Origin: Haematobia irritans
Taxonomy: Eukaryota > Arthropoda > Insecta > Diptera > Muscidae
Direction: 5' to 3'
Assembly: GCF_050003625.1 (NCBI RefSeq)
Contig: NC_134398.1
Coordinates: 73,213,635-73,277,634 of the forward strand
DNA: 64,000 nucleotides
The translations under genes and the position numbers were made by a program. The notes beneath the pieces were generated by a model. It was not told the DNA's origin and searched no databases. It saw only the letters and a list, made by a program, of their open reading frames with translations. This document shows, piece after piece, positions 1 through 10,275 of this stretch (positions are counted from its first letter, which is position 1; each line of letters starts with the position of its first letter).

Positions 1-1
1 G

Positions 2-562
2 AGGCATGTGGATGAAGTTATAAGAAAGGGCAGAGCGACTTACCACATCCTGTACAAGACTCTTGGCAAGAGAGCAGCTCTTACTAATAAGGTTAAGATG
101 ACCATCTACAAGCAAGTGGTTCGGCCTGTCATATCATACGCGTTCCCCATTTGGTATACGCTCTCCTCCCATCAGATGGAGAGGATAAGAATATTCGAGA
201 GAAAGATCTTAGTACGCTGTTTGGGACTGAGTGGCAGAACAGTGAATGGAGAGTATAGAAACCCTTCCAATAGGAAGGTCTATAGGGACAGCGGGATGAC
301 CCAAATTGACGGCTTCATGGTCAGATTGGCGTTAAACCACCTAGAGAAGTATCCAACTCATCCGAACAGGATGGTGTTGGATTGTGGAATCACAAGGGAT
401 GAATACTTGAATATTCGTCAATCAGATGGACATCCAGCTCCGATGTGCTTGTTGCACTTTCTGGAAGATGGCGATGTTCTAGACAATGATAACAAGGTAT
501 TCTATCACCGAAGATACAGGAGTTATGACATTAACAATCCAGTTTATAATATGGCCCAATAA
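2..562 (+). CDS. C-terminal end of Jockey-like ORF2 (family Jk-C), cut by the window edge
   Basis: The frame is open from the left edge and ends at a TAA, so this is the tail of a longer reverse-transcriptase polyprotein. It matches, residue block by residue block, the C-terminal ends of the elements at 41.2-42.7 kb and 57.3-59.8 kb: an RH[VI]D start, the YKQ[VI]VRP[VI][LI]SYAFP block, SSHQMER, then IDGFMVR and a final YNMAQ where the relatives have Y[DI][IT][TV][VT]Q. This part lies downstream of the RT catalytic core and carries no known catalytic residues. It is closest to the Jk-C copy ending at 42,665. The ATG/GTG codons inside it are not real starts. Confidence 0.85.
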   Translation, partial: RHVDEVIRKGRATYHILYKTLGKRAALTNKVKMTIYKQVVRPVISYAFPIWYTLSSHQMERIRIFERKILVRCLGLSGRTVNGEYRNPSNRKVYRDSGMTQIDGFMVRLALNHLEKYPTHPNRMVLDCGITRDEYLNIRQSDGHPAPMCLLHFLEDGDVLDNDNKVFYHRRYRSYDINNPVYNMAQ

Positions 563-1100
563 TTAGAAATTGGTAATGGCTCTATAATCATCCCAAAGAC
601 ACGAATTTGGACTTTTTTTCTTCTTTCTGTAAATATCTCTGAATTACTTTTCTCCTTTCTTAGTTTTTGTTTCATTCTGTAAATACGTTTTACCCATGAA
701 GTAGGGATGTTGAGTTTTTATAGATCTTAGTTTCGAACTTGTAAATATGTACACAAATTAGGGTAAGAATCTACAAATTATCCCGTTTTTTGAAGCCGTT
801 TTATCGGGAAGTTTTATTCAGGAAATGACATATAGTCAATATTAACAAGGCAATAAATGTATATTCTTAGAAAATTATTATATAAGCTTAAGAAATATGA
901 ATTGAATGGAATTACATAAAACCAAATGTAAAATTTATCTAATATGCTGGCAAATAAAAATTAAATTGAATTGGAAATATCTTGGAACAAACGAAATTAC
1001 TTGGTAGTTTTAGAGTTATAAATTAAGAAAATCTCTTTTAAACTATAAAGAAACAATTTTGAATTCAATGTATGTTAAAGCAGATATGCTTTCTGTTGAT
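563..1100 (+). other. 3' UTR of the Jk-C element and AT-rich DNA without a gene
   Basis: AT-rich sequence follows the ORF2 stop. It has repeated TGTAAATA-type words like the 3' UTRs of the other Jockey-like copies in the window. The 3' end is not marked by a clear poly(A) run, so the element boundary is uncertain. I see no gene. Confidence 0.5.
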
Positions 1101-1203
1101 AGTCGTACTCCAATCATATAAATGACTAATGCGTTTTTTTACAATTTTTGTGCTCGTGAAGCAACAAATTCAGTTAAAACAGAGTTGCATATATCGTATT
1201 GTA

Positions 1204-1638
1204 AGTGTGTAAATATAACCATAGCGATAAGCGGTAGGCGAACACTTATTTACGTGTATTTCTTATGGGAACCCCAAAATCCGCGACGGAATACCGTGAC
1301 GGCTAGCGGCGTGTCGCTAAATTTAAACTTATTCTAACTCCTTGGCGAAAACTGGTATAGTGTTGCCATCGCTTATCAATTTTTTTAACTCACCACTAGG
1401 AATTGCTGTTGCCTGGACACGTGTAGATTATTTTTTCTTGAAATAACTCAACAAATAACAAGCCATTGTATGTTTTTATTCAACTTCATTGTTTAATATT
1501 GTCAAAGCATGCTGTATTGACAACAAAAACGCTAGGAAACGTGAAAAAGGGAATTATTCGCCGTCAAGCTTATTGTATTTGCCGTTGCGGCAAAAATGTT
1601 TCGCCTACCGCCTATCGCTATGGTTATATTTACACACT
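1204..1638. mobile_element. Inverted-repeat element (MITE-like), 435 bp
   Basis: The 39 bases at 1204-1242 recur as their reverse complement at 1600-1638 with one mismatch (both contain GTGTGTAAATATAACC and GCGGTAGGCGAA). The 357 bp between the arms has no convincing coding sequence. Long arms round a short non-coding core are typical of a non-autonomous DNA transposon. I could not settle a target duplication, so the superfamily is open. Confidence 0.6.
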
Positions 1639-1682
1639 AATATGGTGCTTTCGTGAAAATCATTTATGTGTACTAACATATG

Positions 1683-2045
1683 TGTTCGCCGAATGCGAAA
1701 AGTATGGAAATATAGAGAAAAATAAAAACACGATAGTTTAATATTTTCAATATATAACAAGAGCAGAAGGTTTTATTAAGGTGTTTTCTATTATAATTAA
1801 TGGTAAACAATATTACCTATAATTTCCAACGATATGGATAAATTTGCAACCGCACCAATTGGCTTATCGATAACAAGTAAAGTGAGAGATGCTCTCAACC
1901 AAGATGGCGGAAGGCGGGGCTTTTGACAAGATAAATTAATATTCAAATTATGACATTTCTACTCTGGCAGGGATGTACCAAAAAGTAGTATACAAATTCT
2001 AACGAACACTATTAAGTCCAATTAATCTTTACTCGAACTTAAACA
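1683..2045 (-). repeat. BEL/Pao 3' LTR (363 bp)
   Basis: This is the left-hand copy, which is the 3' LTR because the element runs on the minus strand. It shows what the right-hand copy looked like before the mariner inserted: the TA at 1774-1775 is the empty site. The sequence just inside it on the element strand (GGCGGCCGGCAA) is only weakly purine-rich, so the polypurine tract is not clear. Confidence 0.93.
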
Positions 2046-2419
2046 TTGCCGGCCGCCTTGCAACATCAAGGTATGTTGTAACTAAAACTAAAACTAAACT
2101 TAAAATACAAAATGAGGCTAAGTGCAGTGCAAAGTGAGTTTCCTTCAGTTCATTTACCATAAATCCAATTTATTAATTCATTTATCTTTCCAAATTCAAC
2201 CTAAGACTAGATTACAAAAAAAAACTAATAAAAATAATTACGTAAGGTCAGAAGGGGACCTGGTAGAACCCAAAAGGGGGGCTCTCGCGACAATATATCG
2301 ATGGGTCAAAAGGGGACCCGTTAGAACCCCAAAAAGGGGGCTCTCGCGAAGAGATACAATAAAACGATGGCCAAAAGGGGGCCGTTAGAACCCAAAAGGG
2401 GGGCTCTCGCGCATTTACC
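2046..2419 (-). repeat. BEL/Pao 3' untranslated region with three tandem repeats
   Basis: Between the stop of the downstream ORF and the 3' LTR, 2246-2411 holds three imperfect copies of a 58-66 bp unit. Each contains AAAGGGG, TAGAACCC and a GGGCTCTCGCG core. The GC-rich, G/C-run composition is unlike the AT-rich flanks. Such repeats near the 3' end of LTR elements can be structural or regulatory; no function can be read from the sequence. Confidence 0.75.
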
Positions 2420-3499
2420 CTAGCAGTTACACAACCCGGACAGAACCCAACCGAAGATTGTATAATGAGCCACCGGGAGACCGGGCGACGTATACACCCT
2501 ATGTGTTATGATTCGCCCATACACCTCAGGACCAAAAACGATCGCAACCCGTCCCACTCGGTAAAATTGCGGATCTGCCAAAGGTAATCCCAAAAAGGAT
2601 TCCTTGATCCGTTCTGGCACGGCTTCGGCGGGGGTCAACACACGACCTAGATCGTGCACACGAGCAGTAAACGTCAGTCGCTGCTCTGGATCATAAGCGG
2701 ACGATACTGTCAACCGGCAAAATTGGACCCCCTCAATATTTGTAACCGGTAGCCCTAAGTTCTCGACCATAGAACGACAGATTTGGCTTTGGCGCGCGCA
2801 GTTGTCGATTACTGCACGGACCGGAACGGACACACCATGGGGGGACACGCGGACTACGAGGCTGGGCGCCAGAGTAACGACATTCTGCAGAGGCAGAACT
2901 CCGACGCCGCCAAAATCGGAATATGACCGTGCCACAGCAAGATCGGACGGACGATTCGTATGGCTCCCACTACGAATCCGCTGAGCAGACCTCGAGCTCC
3001 CATGTTCAATTCGAGGCGCCACAGCCGCAGCGTGTAACAAAACATTGTGGTCCCCGGAGCAACTGGGGCACCTACGCCGGCTAGGACAATCCTTCGACTG
3101 GTGGGTCTGTGCTAGACATCTGTAGCAATAGCGATGTCGTACCACCATACGTATCCTCTTCTCAATCGAAAGAGAGAGGAACTTCCGACACCGCCGCAAT
3201 GCGTGACGACCTCCACAAACCCTGCAAACCAATGGAGCAGGAGTTCGACCAACATCAGTAGCCTCTACTACAGCAGGCGCCACCACGGGCTCATCCACAA
3301 CTACCGGAGGTGGACTCTCAATTTCTTGGGGCGATAGCTGAACCTCCGGAATGGCAGGCGACGGTATCGCCATCGGCTCCTCCAACAATGCCCGTTCGAC
3401 CGCCGACATATCAAGGGGGCACGCAGTATCATCATCCGATTGATCCATAATAACCTCGAAATTTTCCAAGTCGTCAGCGAAGCACGAGGTATTTTCCAT
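2420..3499 (-). CDS. Extra BEL/Pao ORF: zinc-knuckle plus protease-like protein, 359 aa
   Basis: This ORF starts 23 bp after the gag-pol stop, where an env gene would sit, but it is not env-like: there is no signal peptide or membrane segment. It carries cysteine/histidine clusters at about residues 92-107 (CRVC...H...C), 124-137 (CYRCLAQTHQSKDC) and 143-156 (CPSC...H), followed at about 225-355 by a protease-like region with AVIDNCARQSQ, LADP and ending TIFGWVLSG. The same order and many of the same residues (KF..LS, R.R.C..CL...H..KDCP, LLH, LADP, FGW) occur in the gag-pol of this very element, so it looks like a diverged second copy of the knuckle-protease module. The putative catalytic motif reads D-N-C, not D-S/T-G or the D-P-A of gag-pol, so activity is doubtful. 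An acidic, proline-rich N-terminus of about 85 residues is unique to it. Role unknown; RNA binding is a reasonable inference. Confidence 0.85.
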   Translation of the reverse strand: MENTSCFADDLENFEVIMDQSDDDTACPLDMSAVERALLEEPMAIPSPAIPEVQLSPQEIESPPPVVVDEPVVAPAVVEATDVGRTPAPLVCRVCGGRHALRRCRKFLSLSIEKRIRMVVRHRYCYRCLAQTHQSKDCPSRRRCPSCSGDHNVLLHAAAVAPRIEHGSSRSAQRIRSGSHTNRPSDLAVARSYSDFGGVGVLPLQNVVTLAPSLVVRVSPHGVSVPVRAVIDNCARQSQICRSMVENLGLPVTNIEGVQFCRLTVSSAYDPEQRLTFTARVHDLGRVLTPAEAVPERIKESFLGLPLADPQFYRVGRVAIVFGPEVYGRIITHRVYTSPGLPVAHYTIFGWVLSGLCNC

Positions 3500-3502
3500 G
3501 AT

Positions 3503-3520
3503 ACTGCGAGAAAATATACG
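3503..3520 (-). promoter_or_regulatory. Candidate 3' splice site for the downstream ORF
   Basis: On the element strand the bases just before the 359-aa ORF read TATATTTTCTCGCAG|TATC and then the ATG at 3499. That is a short pyrimidine-rich stretch and CAG four bases from the start codon. Joined to the donor at about 10,104 it would give a short mRNA for this ORF. Inferred from sequence only. Confidence 0.5.
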
Positions 3521-3522
3521 AA

Positions 3523-6500
3523 TTACAAAGAGTTCGCCGAAGTGTCGGTCAATGAGACCAACTTAGCTATAGGTCGTCTTACAACGCCATTCTCCGTACG
3601 TATATCCGCGACCCGAATGTGACCATCTACGCCCGGGTGAACCGACACGACTCGACCTAATTTCCAAGAAGTTGGTGGAAGCTGTTCATGACGAATAACG
3701 ACTAGGTCATTTACCATAACATCGCGCTGAGGAAATTTCCACTTATATCTCATATGCAGATTCTTCAAATATTCCTCTTTCCAACGTACACAAAACTGTT
3801 GTGCAAGAGCCTGTACCTTACGAAACCGATTCACCAACGAAAGAGGCTGTTCGGTTATAACTGGCTCAGCAGGGGCGAGTAGAGGGGCACCTATAAGAAA
3901 ATGACCCGGTGTCAAAGCGTCAAGCTCCTGCGGGTTATCCGATTGGGGACAAAGAGGTCTTGAATTCAAACAAGCCTCAATACGAGCCAACACCGTCGAA
4001 AACTCTTCAAACGTGAAACGAACATTCCCTATTTGCCTTCTGAAATGCAACTTAAAACTCTTCACCCCAGCTTCCCAAAGGCCTCCCATATGAGGCGCAC
4101 CAGCTGGGATAAATCGCCACGATAGGCCCTGGTGTGCAAACTTAGAGGACACGACATCACTGCTTCCCCTAATTACATCCCGGAAATTTCGTTCAAGCTC
4201 ACGCGACGCACCGACAAAATTTGTCCCATTGTCCGAGAAAATGGTCGCAGGACAACCCCGACGAGCAACAAACCTATGAAATGCCGCAAGAAAGCCGGCA
4301 GTCGACAAGTCGGAAACCGCTTCCAAATGAATCGCCCTAGTAGCAAAACACACGAAAACGCACACATAACCTTTAGTTATGCGACAATAACGTCCGGTGA
4401 ACGACTTCACCTCAAAGGGGCCTGCATAGTCTACGCCAGTCGTAGTAAAAGGTCTGTCGAGAACAGTTCTTTCCGGAGGAAGAGGAGCCATCACCTGACT
4501 ACAAACCCGTTTCCTCTCCAAAAGACATGGTTTACACCTATGTATAACCGAACGAATAAGATTCCTCACCCGAGGTATCCAGTATTCTATACGAAGAATA
4601 CGCAACATCAACTGATTTCCTCCATGAATGGAAATCAAATGAACAAATTCCACCAAAAGCTTCGTGAATCGACAGCTGTAGGGCAAAATTATAGGGTGCC
4701 GCTCCGAATACGAAAGAATAGGCGAGCGGCTCAAACGACCATACATCCGCATTACACCCATTTCATCAAGGAACGGGTTCAAAGAAACAAGTGAACTGCC
4801 AGTACCTAACGAAGACCTATCCATCAAGTCCTTATATTCATTACCATAATTCATTTTTTGAGCAAGCACTATCAAGCGACTTTTAGTTGCCCTAATCTCA
4901 GACGATGATAAACTGTGATCCGCATAGCTACAATCACGCCTATGAGCGGGATGCGTCCGATAAAAGAATCTCATAACATATGAGATAACACGCAGCGCTC
5001 TATCCAGAGAAGAAAATCTATCGAGAACATCCTCGTATGAATTAACGAAAGAAGCATGTGCCTTCACAGACCGAATTTCTACGTCGGTGTCAAAAGAGGA
5101 AGTGTCACGAACCGGCCATTCCGATTGACTACACGATAGCCACTGAGGCCCATGCCACCAAAGTCGAGAGGCGGCCAAATCCGAAGGGGACACACCGCGG
5201 CTGCCAAGATCAGCAGGATTATCCTCCGACCTCACATGATACCAATTCGTACCACCGACGTTCTCCTGAATGCGACATACCCTATTCGCGACAAATGTTG
5301 TCCAAGCCGAAGGCGTTTTCTTTAACCAGGCTAGTACAATAGTCGAATCCGTCCAACAATAAATTCGACCAAAATCAATACCGATTTCTCGAATGACCGT
5401 TCTTGCGAGTTCGGACGCTAAAACAGCGCCGCAAAGCTCCAAACGAGGCAAAGAAACCGATTTCAACGGAGCAACTTTCGTCTTGCACGATAGCAAATTA
5501 ACGACAATCTCGCCATTTGGGGCCAAAACTCGAATATATACTACCCCCGCGTATGCCTTACCCGAGGCATCTGAAAATACGTGAAGCTGGGCCGAAGTGC
5601 ACGGTGTGTAACGAATCCACCGAGGAATATTTATCGAATTGACATCCGGATAACTATCTACAAATTTTTCCCACTCGGATGCCGTTGCCGAAGGCAGTAT
5701 TTCATCCCAGCCGACGCGATCAAGCCAAACCTTCTGCATGATAATCTTTGCCACAATTATCACTGGACCTAACCAACCGACAGGGTCGAATAATTTCGCG
5801 ATAGCCGACAACACTTCCCGTTTAGTGTATCCACACCTTTTTGCTATAGGCTCGACCGCGAAGTAGAATGCATCCAATTGAGCATTCCATCTCACACCCA
5901 ATGGTTTCGAATTGCTAGCCTCGACAAATGCCAGCAATTGAGCATCAACCAAATATTCCGGCGGTAGTGAATCTAAAATTTCTCTATAATTCGATGTCCA
6001 TTTCCGCAGTTCAAATTTAGCCGTCGCAAGCGCCGCGATTAATTGATCCCGAGCCACTATCGCAGTTTCAAGGTCATGAGTTCCGGTCAAAACGTCATCA
6101 ACGTACATACATTTACGTAATATATCGGCCGCGAGTGGAAACTCCTCCTCAGTGTCTTCAGCTAACTGTAACAGTGTCCGTATCGCGAGATATGGTGCAC
6201 AGTTTACACCGAAGGTCACCGTTTGTAGTTCATAGTCCTGGACTGTCCTTGTCGGAGAATCCCTAAAAACAATTCTCTGCAACGGAGCATGAGAAGAGTC
6301 CACTCGAATCTGCCTATACATCTGTGTAATATCGCAGTTGAACACGTATTTAAATAGTCGCCATCGCACAATAAGAAGGACTAAGTCCTGCTGCAAAGTG
6401 GGACCTACGTGAAGGATATCGTTAAGACTATTCCCGTTGGACGTTTTATTAGACGCATTAAATACGACGCGAAGTTTGGAAGTCTTCTTCTCGAGGTTAA

Positions 6501-8961
6501 TGACAGGATGATGTGGAAGATAACACGAAAGTGTATCACTTGCAGAAATGGCGGATACTGGCCTCATGTGATCCAAATGCAAATATTCTTTAACAACACT
6601 ATCATAAACTGATTTCACGTCCGGCCTTTTCGATAATGACGATTCATTACGATAAAATTGCCTCAAAGCAGTTGTTCGGGACTCACCCAAATATCCACGA
6701 GGACCGAGCTCTTCCTTTAGCGGAAGTGTAACTATATATCTACCTTCCGAATCTCTGCGCGTTGTCCGAACGTAATTTTCCTCACAGAACTTATCGGAGG
6801 GGGACAAAACCCCTTTACGTGGTGTTTCCTCCAACTCCCAAAACCGTAAAAGCGTTCTATCTAAATTTTCCTCTTCATCAACCGCTATAGTCGTAGTAAA
6901 TGTTTGAATTTGCGATGTAGAAATCGGACCCGTTACTAGCCAGCCGAAAACACTGTTCTGTGCTATCAATGATTGAGCCGCAATCTGCCGGCAACCTTCT
7001 AATAGTATTCTCGGGTACAAGTCAGCGCCTAGTAGAATATCTACCGGTCTCGACACGAAAAGATTCGGATCAGCTAAGCGAATATCCGGAATCTGAGACA
7101 AAACTTCCTGCGACACCGTAAAGGAAGGTAAATTCCCGGATATAGATTGGAGCACTATAGCCATAGTTTCCAACAAAACCGACGCGTTGAGTGGAGATCC
7201 GATTTTCAAATTACACATTTTACTCGATTTGGCCGAAATTGCGCTATTTACCCCCGAAATTGTAACATTAGCCGCGTGAACCGGTAGTTTCACCCGATTT
7301 CGAAAGCGTTCCGTCAGAAACGAAGATTCTGAAGCGGGGTCAATCAAAGCGCGTGCCGGATATGAAACCCCATCGTGCATGATATTAATCATCGCAGTTC
7401 CCAAAAGCACGGCCCTATTTTGCGTCGTATGAAATGCCTGGCGAGGTAGGCACGCCGACGAGGTAGAAGGTTGCGGCTGATCAACCGAAGGCATAGTTCT
7501 CGGTTGAAAACTAGCCGCTGAACTCGACAAGGTGTTGGTCGAACCCGTCGCCGAAGTCGCGCTATTAGACGGCGTAGAATCGCGATGCAATAGCGAATGA
7601 TGTCTCGAATTACATTTTGCACACGAATATTGTCTTGGACAATCCTTCATCTCATGACCTTTCATTAAGCAATTCAAGCACAACCGGTTACGTTTTACCA
7701 CTATGTAACGTTCCGATACCGAGAGTTTACCAAATTTAACGCAAGCCGAAAGTCTATGATTATGTTTAGGACAAATAACGCACTTAGATTCCGACGAAGC
7801 ACGCGACGATTTAGAAGAAGACGCATTGGTAAAATGCGCTTTTACCTTCTTTTCCTGAGAACGCTTCGAAGACGTGTCTTCCCGCAAATCATGCAAACAC
7901 ATCAACGTACGAACCCTTTCGGACAAAAAAGCGTCTAAATCCGCCCACGACGAAAGGGCTGATTTGTCCCTAACACTCTGCTCCCAAAGAGTCTGTGTGA
8001 GCCGCGGCAAACGTTGAAGGCAAATAAAAACGAGTATCTGGTCCCAATTATCGGTCGAAACTTCGTACGTATTCAATGCCGAAAGACAGCCATTGATTCC
8101 ACGTTGAATCGATTTCAAACCCGCACTTGTCTCTACCGATACTGCCGAAATTGCAAAGAGAGACTTAAGTTGATTGTGAACTAGAACCCGCTTATTGTCG
8201 TATGCATCAACGAGGGCCTTCCACGCGAGGGCAAAACTTCGATGTGTCAGCGGAAACTTCGAGACAATTTCCCTAGCTTCGCCACTGGTCTTCCGCACAA
8301 GATGACACAAACGCTCGACGTCCGTTAATCTTGAATTGTTAACATAAACTGCTTGAAACAAATCCCGGAATGTAGGCCAGTCTAGAAAATTGCCCTCAAA
8401 TACATCCGTATCGCACGGTGGCAACGCCAAATTGTGAACCATATCACAAAGTGGAGGGCCACTAACGGCCACCTCACCCCTAAACCCGGCTTTGCCATTA
8501 GGCAGCGACTGCCCATCCCGATCAGCCGGTATCGAAGTAGTCGCGTTATTAGCCCAAATCGCTTCGGATCCTTGAGTCGATTTATGAGACCCGATACTCC
8601 GTCTCGATGCTGCAACGACCGAAGACGCAGACGAAGTGATCGATGATCTACGTGACCGACGAAACTGGCCCAATTTTCGATTTATCGCGGACAAACAATT
8701 CATATAAGCCTGATGGGACGCGTCATATTTCCCGTCCACCGATTCAATATCGCTCGTTTGCGTTGTTCCGGCACCCTGTAAACTAGCCACGCATTCCTCA
8801 AAGCAATCCTGAACCTTTGTCCACAACTTCCCCAATTCCTCACTTCGAATCTCGAGGCTATAGACGTCTAACTCCTCATCTTTCATGGCATTAAAATGGG
8901 CGTGGAATTTAATAAGAGCGTCCGAAACGCGAATAAAGCGATCAAAGGGAGATACAGACAT
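3523..8961 (-). CDS. gag-pol: BEL/Pao Gag-Pol polyprotein, uninterrupted
   Basis: One frame runs through all expected domains with no stop. The frame is open to a Met at 9033, but the first 24 residues are hydrophobic and atypical, so I prefer the Met at 8961 (MSVSPFDRF), giving 1812 aa. In numbering from 9033: a DUF1759-like Gag region (about 205-385), CCHC-type knuckles including CLNCLMKGHEMKDC (about 430-490), a retropepsin-like region with ALIDPASESS (about 563), reverse transcriptase with YVDDVLTG (about 975), RNase H starting FSDASGKAY (about 1150), integrase with an H2C2 finger (about 1470-1500) and a core with DNGTNF (about 1604) and GLWEAG (about 1650), and a DUF5641-like C-terminus. 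These are the domains and order of the BEL/Pao group. The product would build the particle and copy and insert the element. Confidence 0.95.
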   Translation of the reverse strand: MSVSPFDRFIRVSDALIKFHAHFNAMKDEELDVYSLEIRSEELGKLWTKVQDCFEECVASLQGAGTTQTSDIESVDGKYDASHQAYMNCLSAINRKLGQFRRSRRSSITSSASSVVAASRRSIGSHKSTQGSEAIWANNATTSIPADRDGQSLPNGKAGFRGEVAVSGPPLCDMVHNLALPPCDTDVFEGNFLDWPTFRDLFQAVYVNNSRLTDVERLCHLVRKTSGEAREIVSKFPLTHRSFALAWKALVDAYDNKRVLVHNQLKSLFAISAVSVETSAGLKSIQRGINGCLSALNTYEVSTDNWDQILVFICLQRLPRLTQTLWEQSVRDKSALSSWADLDAFLSERVRTLMCLHDLREDTSSKRSQEKKVKAHFTNASSSKSSRASSESKCVICPKHNHRLSACVKFGKLSVSERYIVVKRNRLCLNCLMKGHEMKDCPRQYSCAKCNSRHHSLLHRDSTPSNSATSATGSTNTLSSSAASFQPRTMPSVDQPQPSTSSACLPRQAFHTTQNRAVLLGTAMINIMHDGVSYPARALIDPASESSFLTERFRNRVKLPVHAANVTISGVNSAISAKSSKMCNLKIGSPLNASVLLETMAIVLQSISGNLPSFTVSQEVLSQIPDIRLADPNLFVSRPVDILLGADLYPRILLEGCRQIAAQSLIAQNSVFGWLVTGPISTSQIQTFTTTIAVDEEENLDRTLLRFWELEETPRKGVLSPSDKFCEENYVRTTRRDSEGRYIVTLPLKEELGPRGYLGESRTTALRQFYRNESSLSKRPDVKSVYDSVVKEYLHLDHMRPVSAISASDTLSCYLPHHPVINLEKKTSKLRVVFNASNKTSNGNSLNDILHVGPTLQQDLVLLIVRWRLFKYVFNCDITQMYRQIRVDSSHAPLQRIVFRDSPTRTVQDYELQTVTFGVNCAPYLAIRTLLQLAEDTEEEFPLAADILRKCMYVDDVLTGTHDLETAIVARDQLIAALATAKFELRKWTSNYREILDSLPPEYLVDAQLLAFVEASNSKPLGVRWNAQLDAFYFAVEPIAKRCGYTKREVLSAIAKLFDPVGWLGPVIIVAKIIMQKVWLDRVGWDEILPSATASEWEKFVDSYPDVNSINIPRWIRYTPCTSAQLHVFSDASGKAYAGVVYIRVLAPNGEIVVNLLSCKTKVAPLKSVSLPRLELCGAVLASELARTVIREIGIDFGRIYCWTDSTIVLAWLKKTPSAWTTFVANRVCRIQENVGGTNWYHVRSEDNPADLGSRGVSPSDLAASRLWWHGPQWLSCSQSEWPVRDTSSFDTDVEIRSVKAHASFVNSYEDVLDRFSSLDRALRVISYVMRFFYRTHPAHRRDCSYADHSLSSSEIRATKSRLIVLAQKMNYGNEYKDLMDRSSLGTGSSLVSLNPFLDEMGVMRMYGRLSRSPILSYSERHPIILPYSCRFTKLLVEFVHLISIHGGNQLMLRILRIEYWIPRVRNLIRSVIHRCKPCLLERKRVCSQVMAPLPPERTVLDRPFTTTGVDYAGPFEVKSFTGRYCRITKGYVCVFVCFATRAIHLEAVSDLSTAGFLAAFHRFVARRGCPATIFSDNGTNFVGASRELERNFRDVIRGSSDVVSSKFAHQGLSWRFIPAGAPHMGGLWEAGVKSFKLHFRRQIGNVRFTFEEFSTVLARIEACLNSRPLCPQSDNPQELDALTPGHFLIGAPLLAPAEPVITEQPLSLVNRFRKVQALAQQFCVRWKEEYLKNLHMRYKWKFPQRDVMVNDLVVIRHEQLPPTSWKLGRVVSVHPGVDGHIRVADIRTENGVVRRPIAKLVSLTDTSANSL

Positions 8962-10275
8962 TCTAACTTTACGTTCAACTACCAAATTGAAGAATGTAAC
9001 CAAATACGAAATTACAATATAGCCAAGAAGCAACGGCCAATAAAATTACCAAACTCAGACAAGGTTCCGTTCAATAAAAATAGCAAAATACGCAAAAGTA
9101 ACTCGAGTTACAAAGATTAATTCGAGTCCACAACTCGCGAAAATCCGACAAAAGATCAAACGTTCGCAGAAACCGAAAATACTGAATGTAGGGTGCACAA
9201 AATATTACCCCCGAACGCTTGACACAAGAAAAATTATAATAATAATAATAATAAACAAAGGTATAAATAAATCAATAATAATAAATACCTGTCCAATAAA
9301 TATTCAAAATTTACCAAATATTTGAATGATCGAATAATTTCTCTCAGTGTGAGAGCGTAAAAGTTTCAAAATATACCGAGTTTTAATTCAAGCCCCGATT
9401 CCAACCGGGAAATATTCAAACCTTTGAATTCAACTTGAATTCTAATGTGGGAATTACACGTAGTGTATAGCCCCCTTAAGAATTCAAATGATGATCGATA
9501 TCCGATAACACGATAGTACGAGATGTGCCCGATTAGTCACTATACTATAGCAATCGACTAAGAGCGCAACACTGATGAGAACAAAACAAAATAAAAGCTT
9601 TTGTATGTTCTCAAATGTATGCAAATGAACGAAACAATAATTAATAAATGAAATTTCAGCACAGAAAACGCGAAAAAGTGGTGAATATACGAAACAAAGA
9701 GAGTGATATATGTGTATAGTGAATATTAGTGTACGAAAGTGGTGAAAATATGTACTTTAAGTTATTTCTCTCCGAAATTATTTGCACAGACGTCAAAATG
9801 GAAATACAAAAACAAAAACCTTGAATGCGTTTTGCCGTCGGCAAATGAAAATTTACTTAAAAACAATGAAAAACGATATTTTCACGCAAATAAAGGCAAA
9901 TAAACCACTTTAAATAAAAAAACACTAATATTCACTGATATCACTGAACTTGTACACCACTTTTAGGAATATTTATAATAAAAACCGATCGCGTAGCGTT
10001 GTAAAACAACCTTTTTTTTTTCTTTAAATGGACGGACGACCACTATATTTGTTGTTGCACCGACCGCGAACTCACTTTATAAGGGAAAATGCACTGCACT
10101 TACCTTATAAAACGATGAAACAGATGTTGAGGATGATGAACTGATTGGTTTGAGTTTAAGGTGAAATTGATGACCAGGTCAGGTGGACTGTGTCTATAAC
10201 AAAAACCAAGAAAAACACCGGTTAAACCAATTCTTCCACTCCGAAGTCCAATTATCCGGTACGAATGGATCAAAA
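8962..10275 (-). other. BEL/Pao 5' leader
   Basis: About 1.3 kb of AT-rich sequence lies between the 5' LTR and gag, with a short ATA microsatellite at 9237-9255. No reading frame stands out. A good splice donor lies 172 bases from the LTR (see next entry). The bases next to the LTR on the element strand (TTTTGATCCATTCG) do not start with TGG, so the primer tRNA is not identified. Confidence 0.7.
10096..10106 (-). promoter_or_regulatory. Candidate 5' splice site in the BEL/Pao leader
   Basis: On the element strand the sequence reads TATAAG|GTAAGTGCAG, a perfect match to the AAG|GTAAGT donor consensus, with the last exon base at 10104. It is the natural partner for the acceptor just before the 359-aa ORF. 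Inferred from sequence. Confidence 0.5.

Noticed and set aside
4132..8646. Plus-strand frames of 60-220 aa across the BEL element
   Set aside because: They are antisense to the domain-rich gag-pol and have no family resemblance.
10240..10275. tRNA primer site for the BEL element
   Set aside because: The bases next to the 5' LTR do not begin with TGG and match no tRNA end that I can recall.
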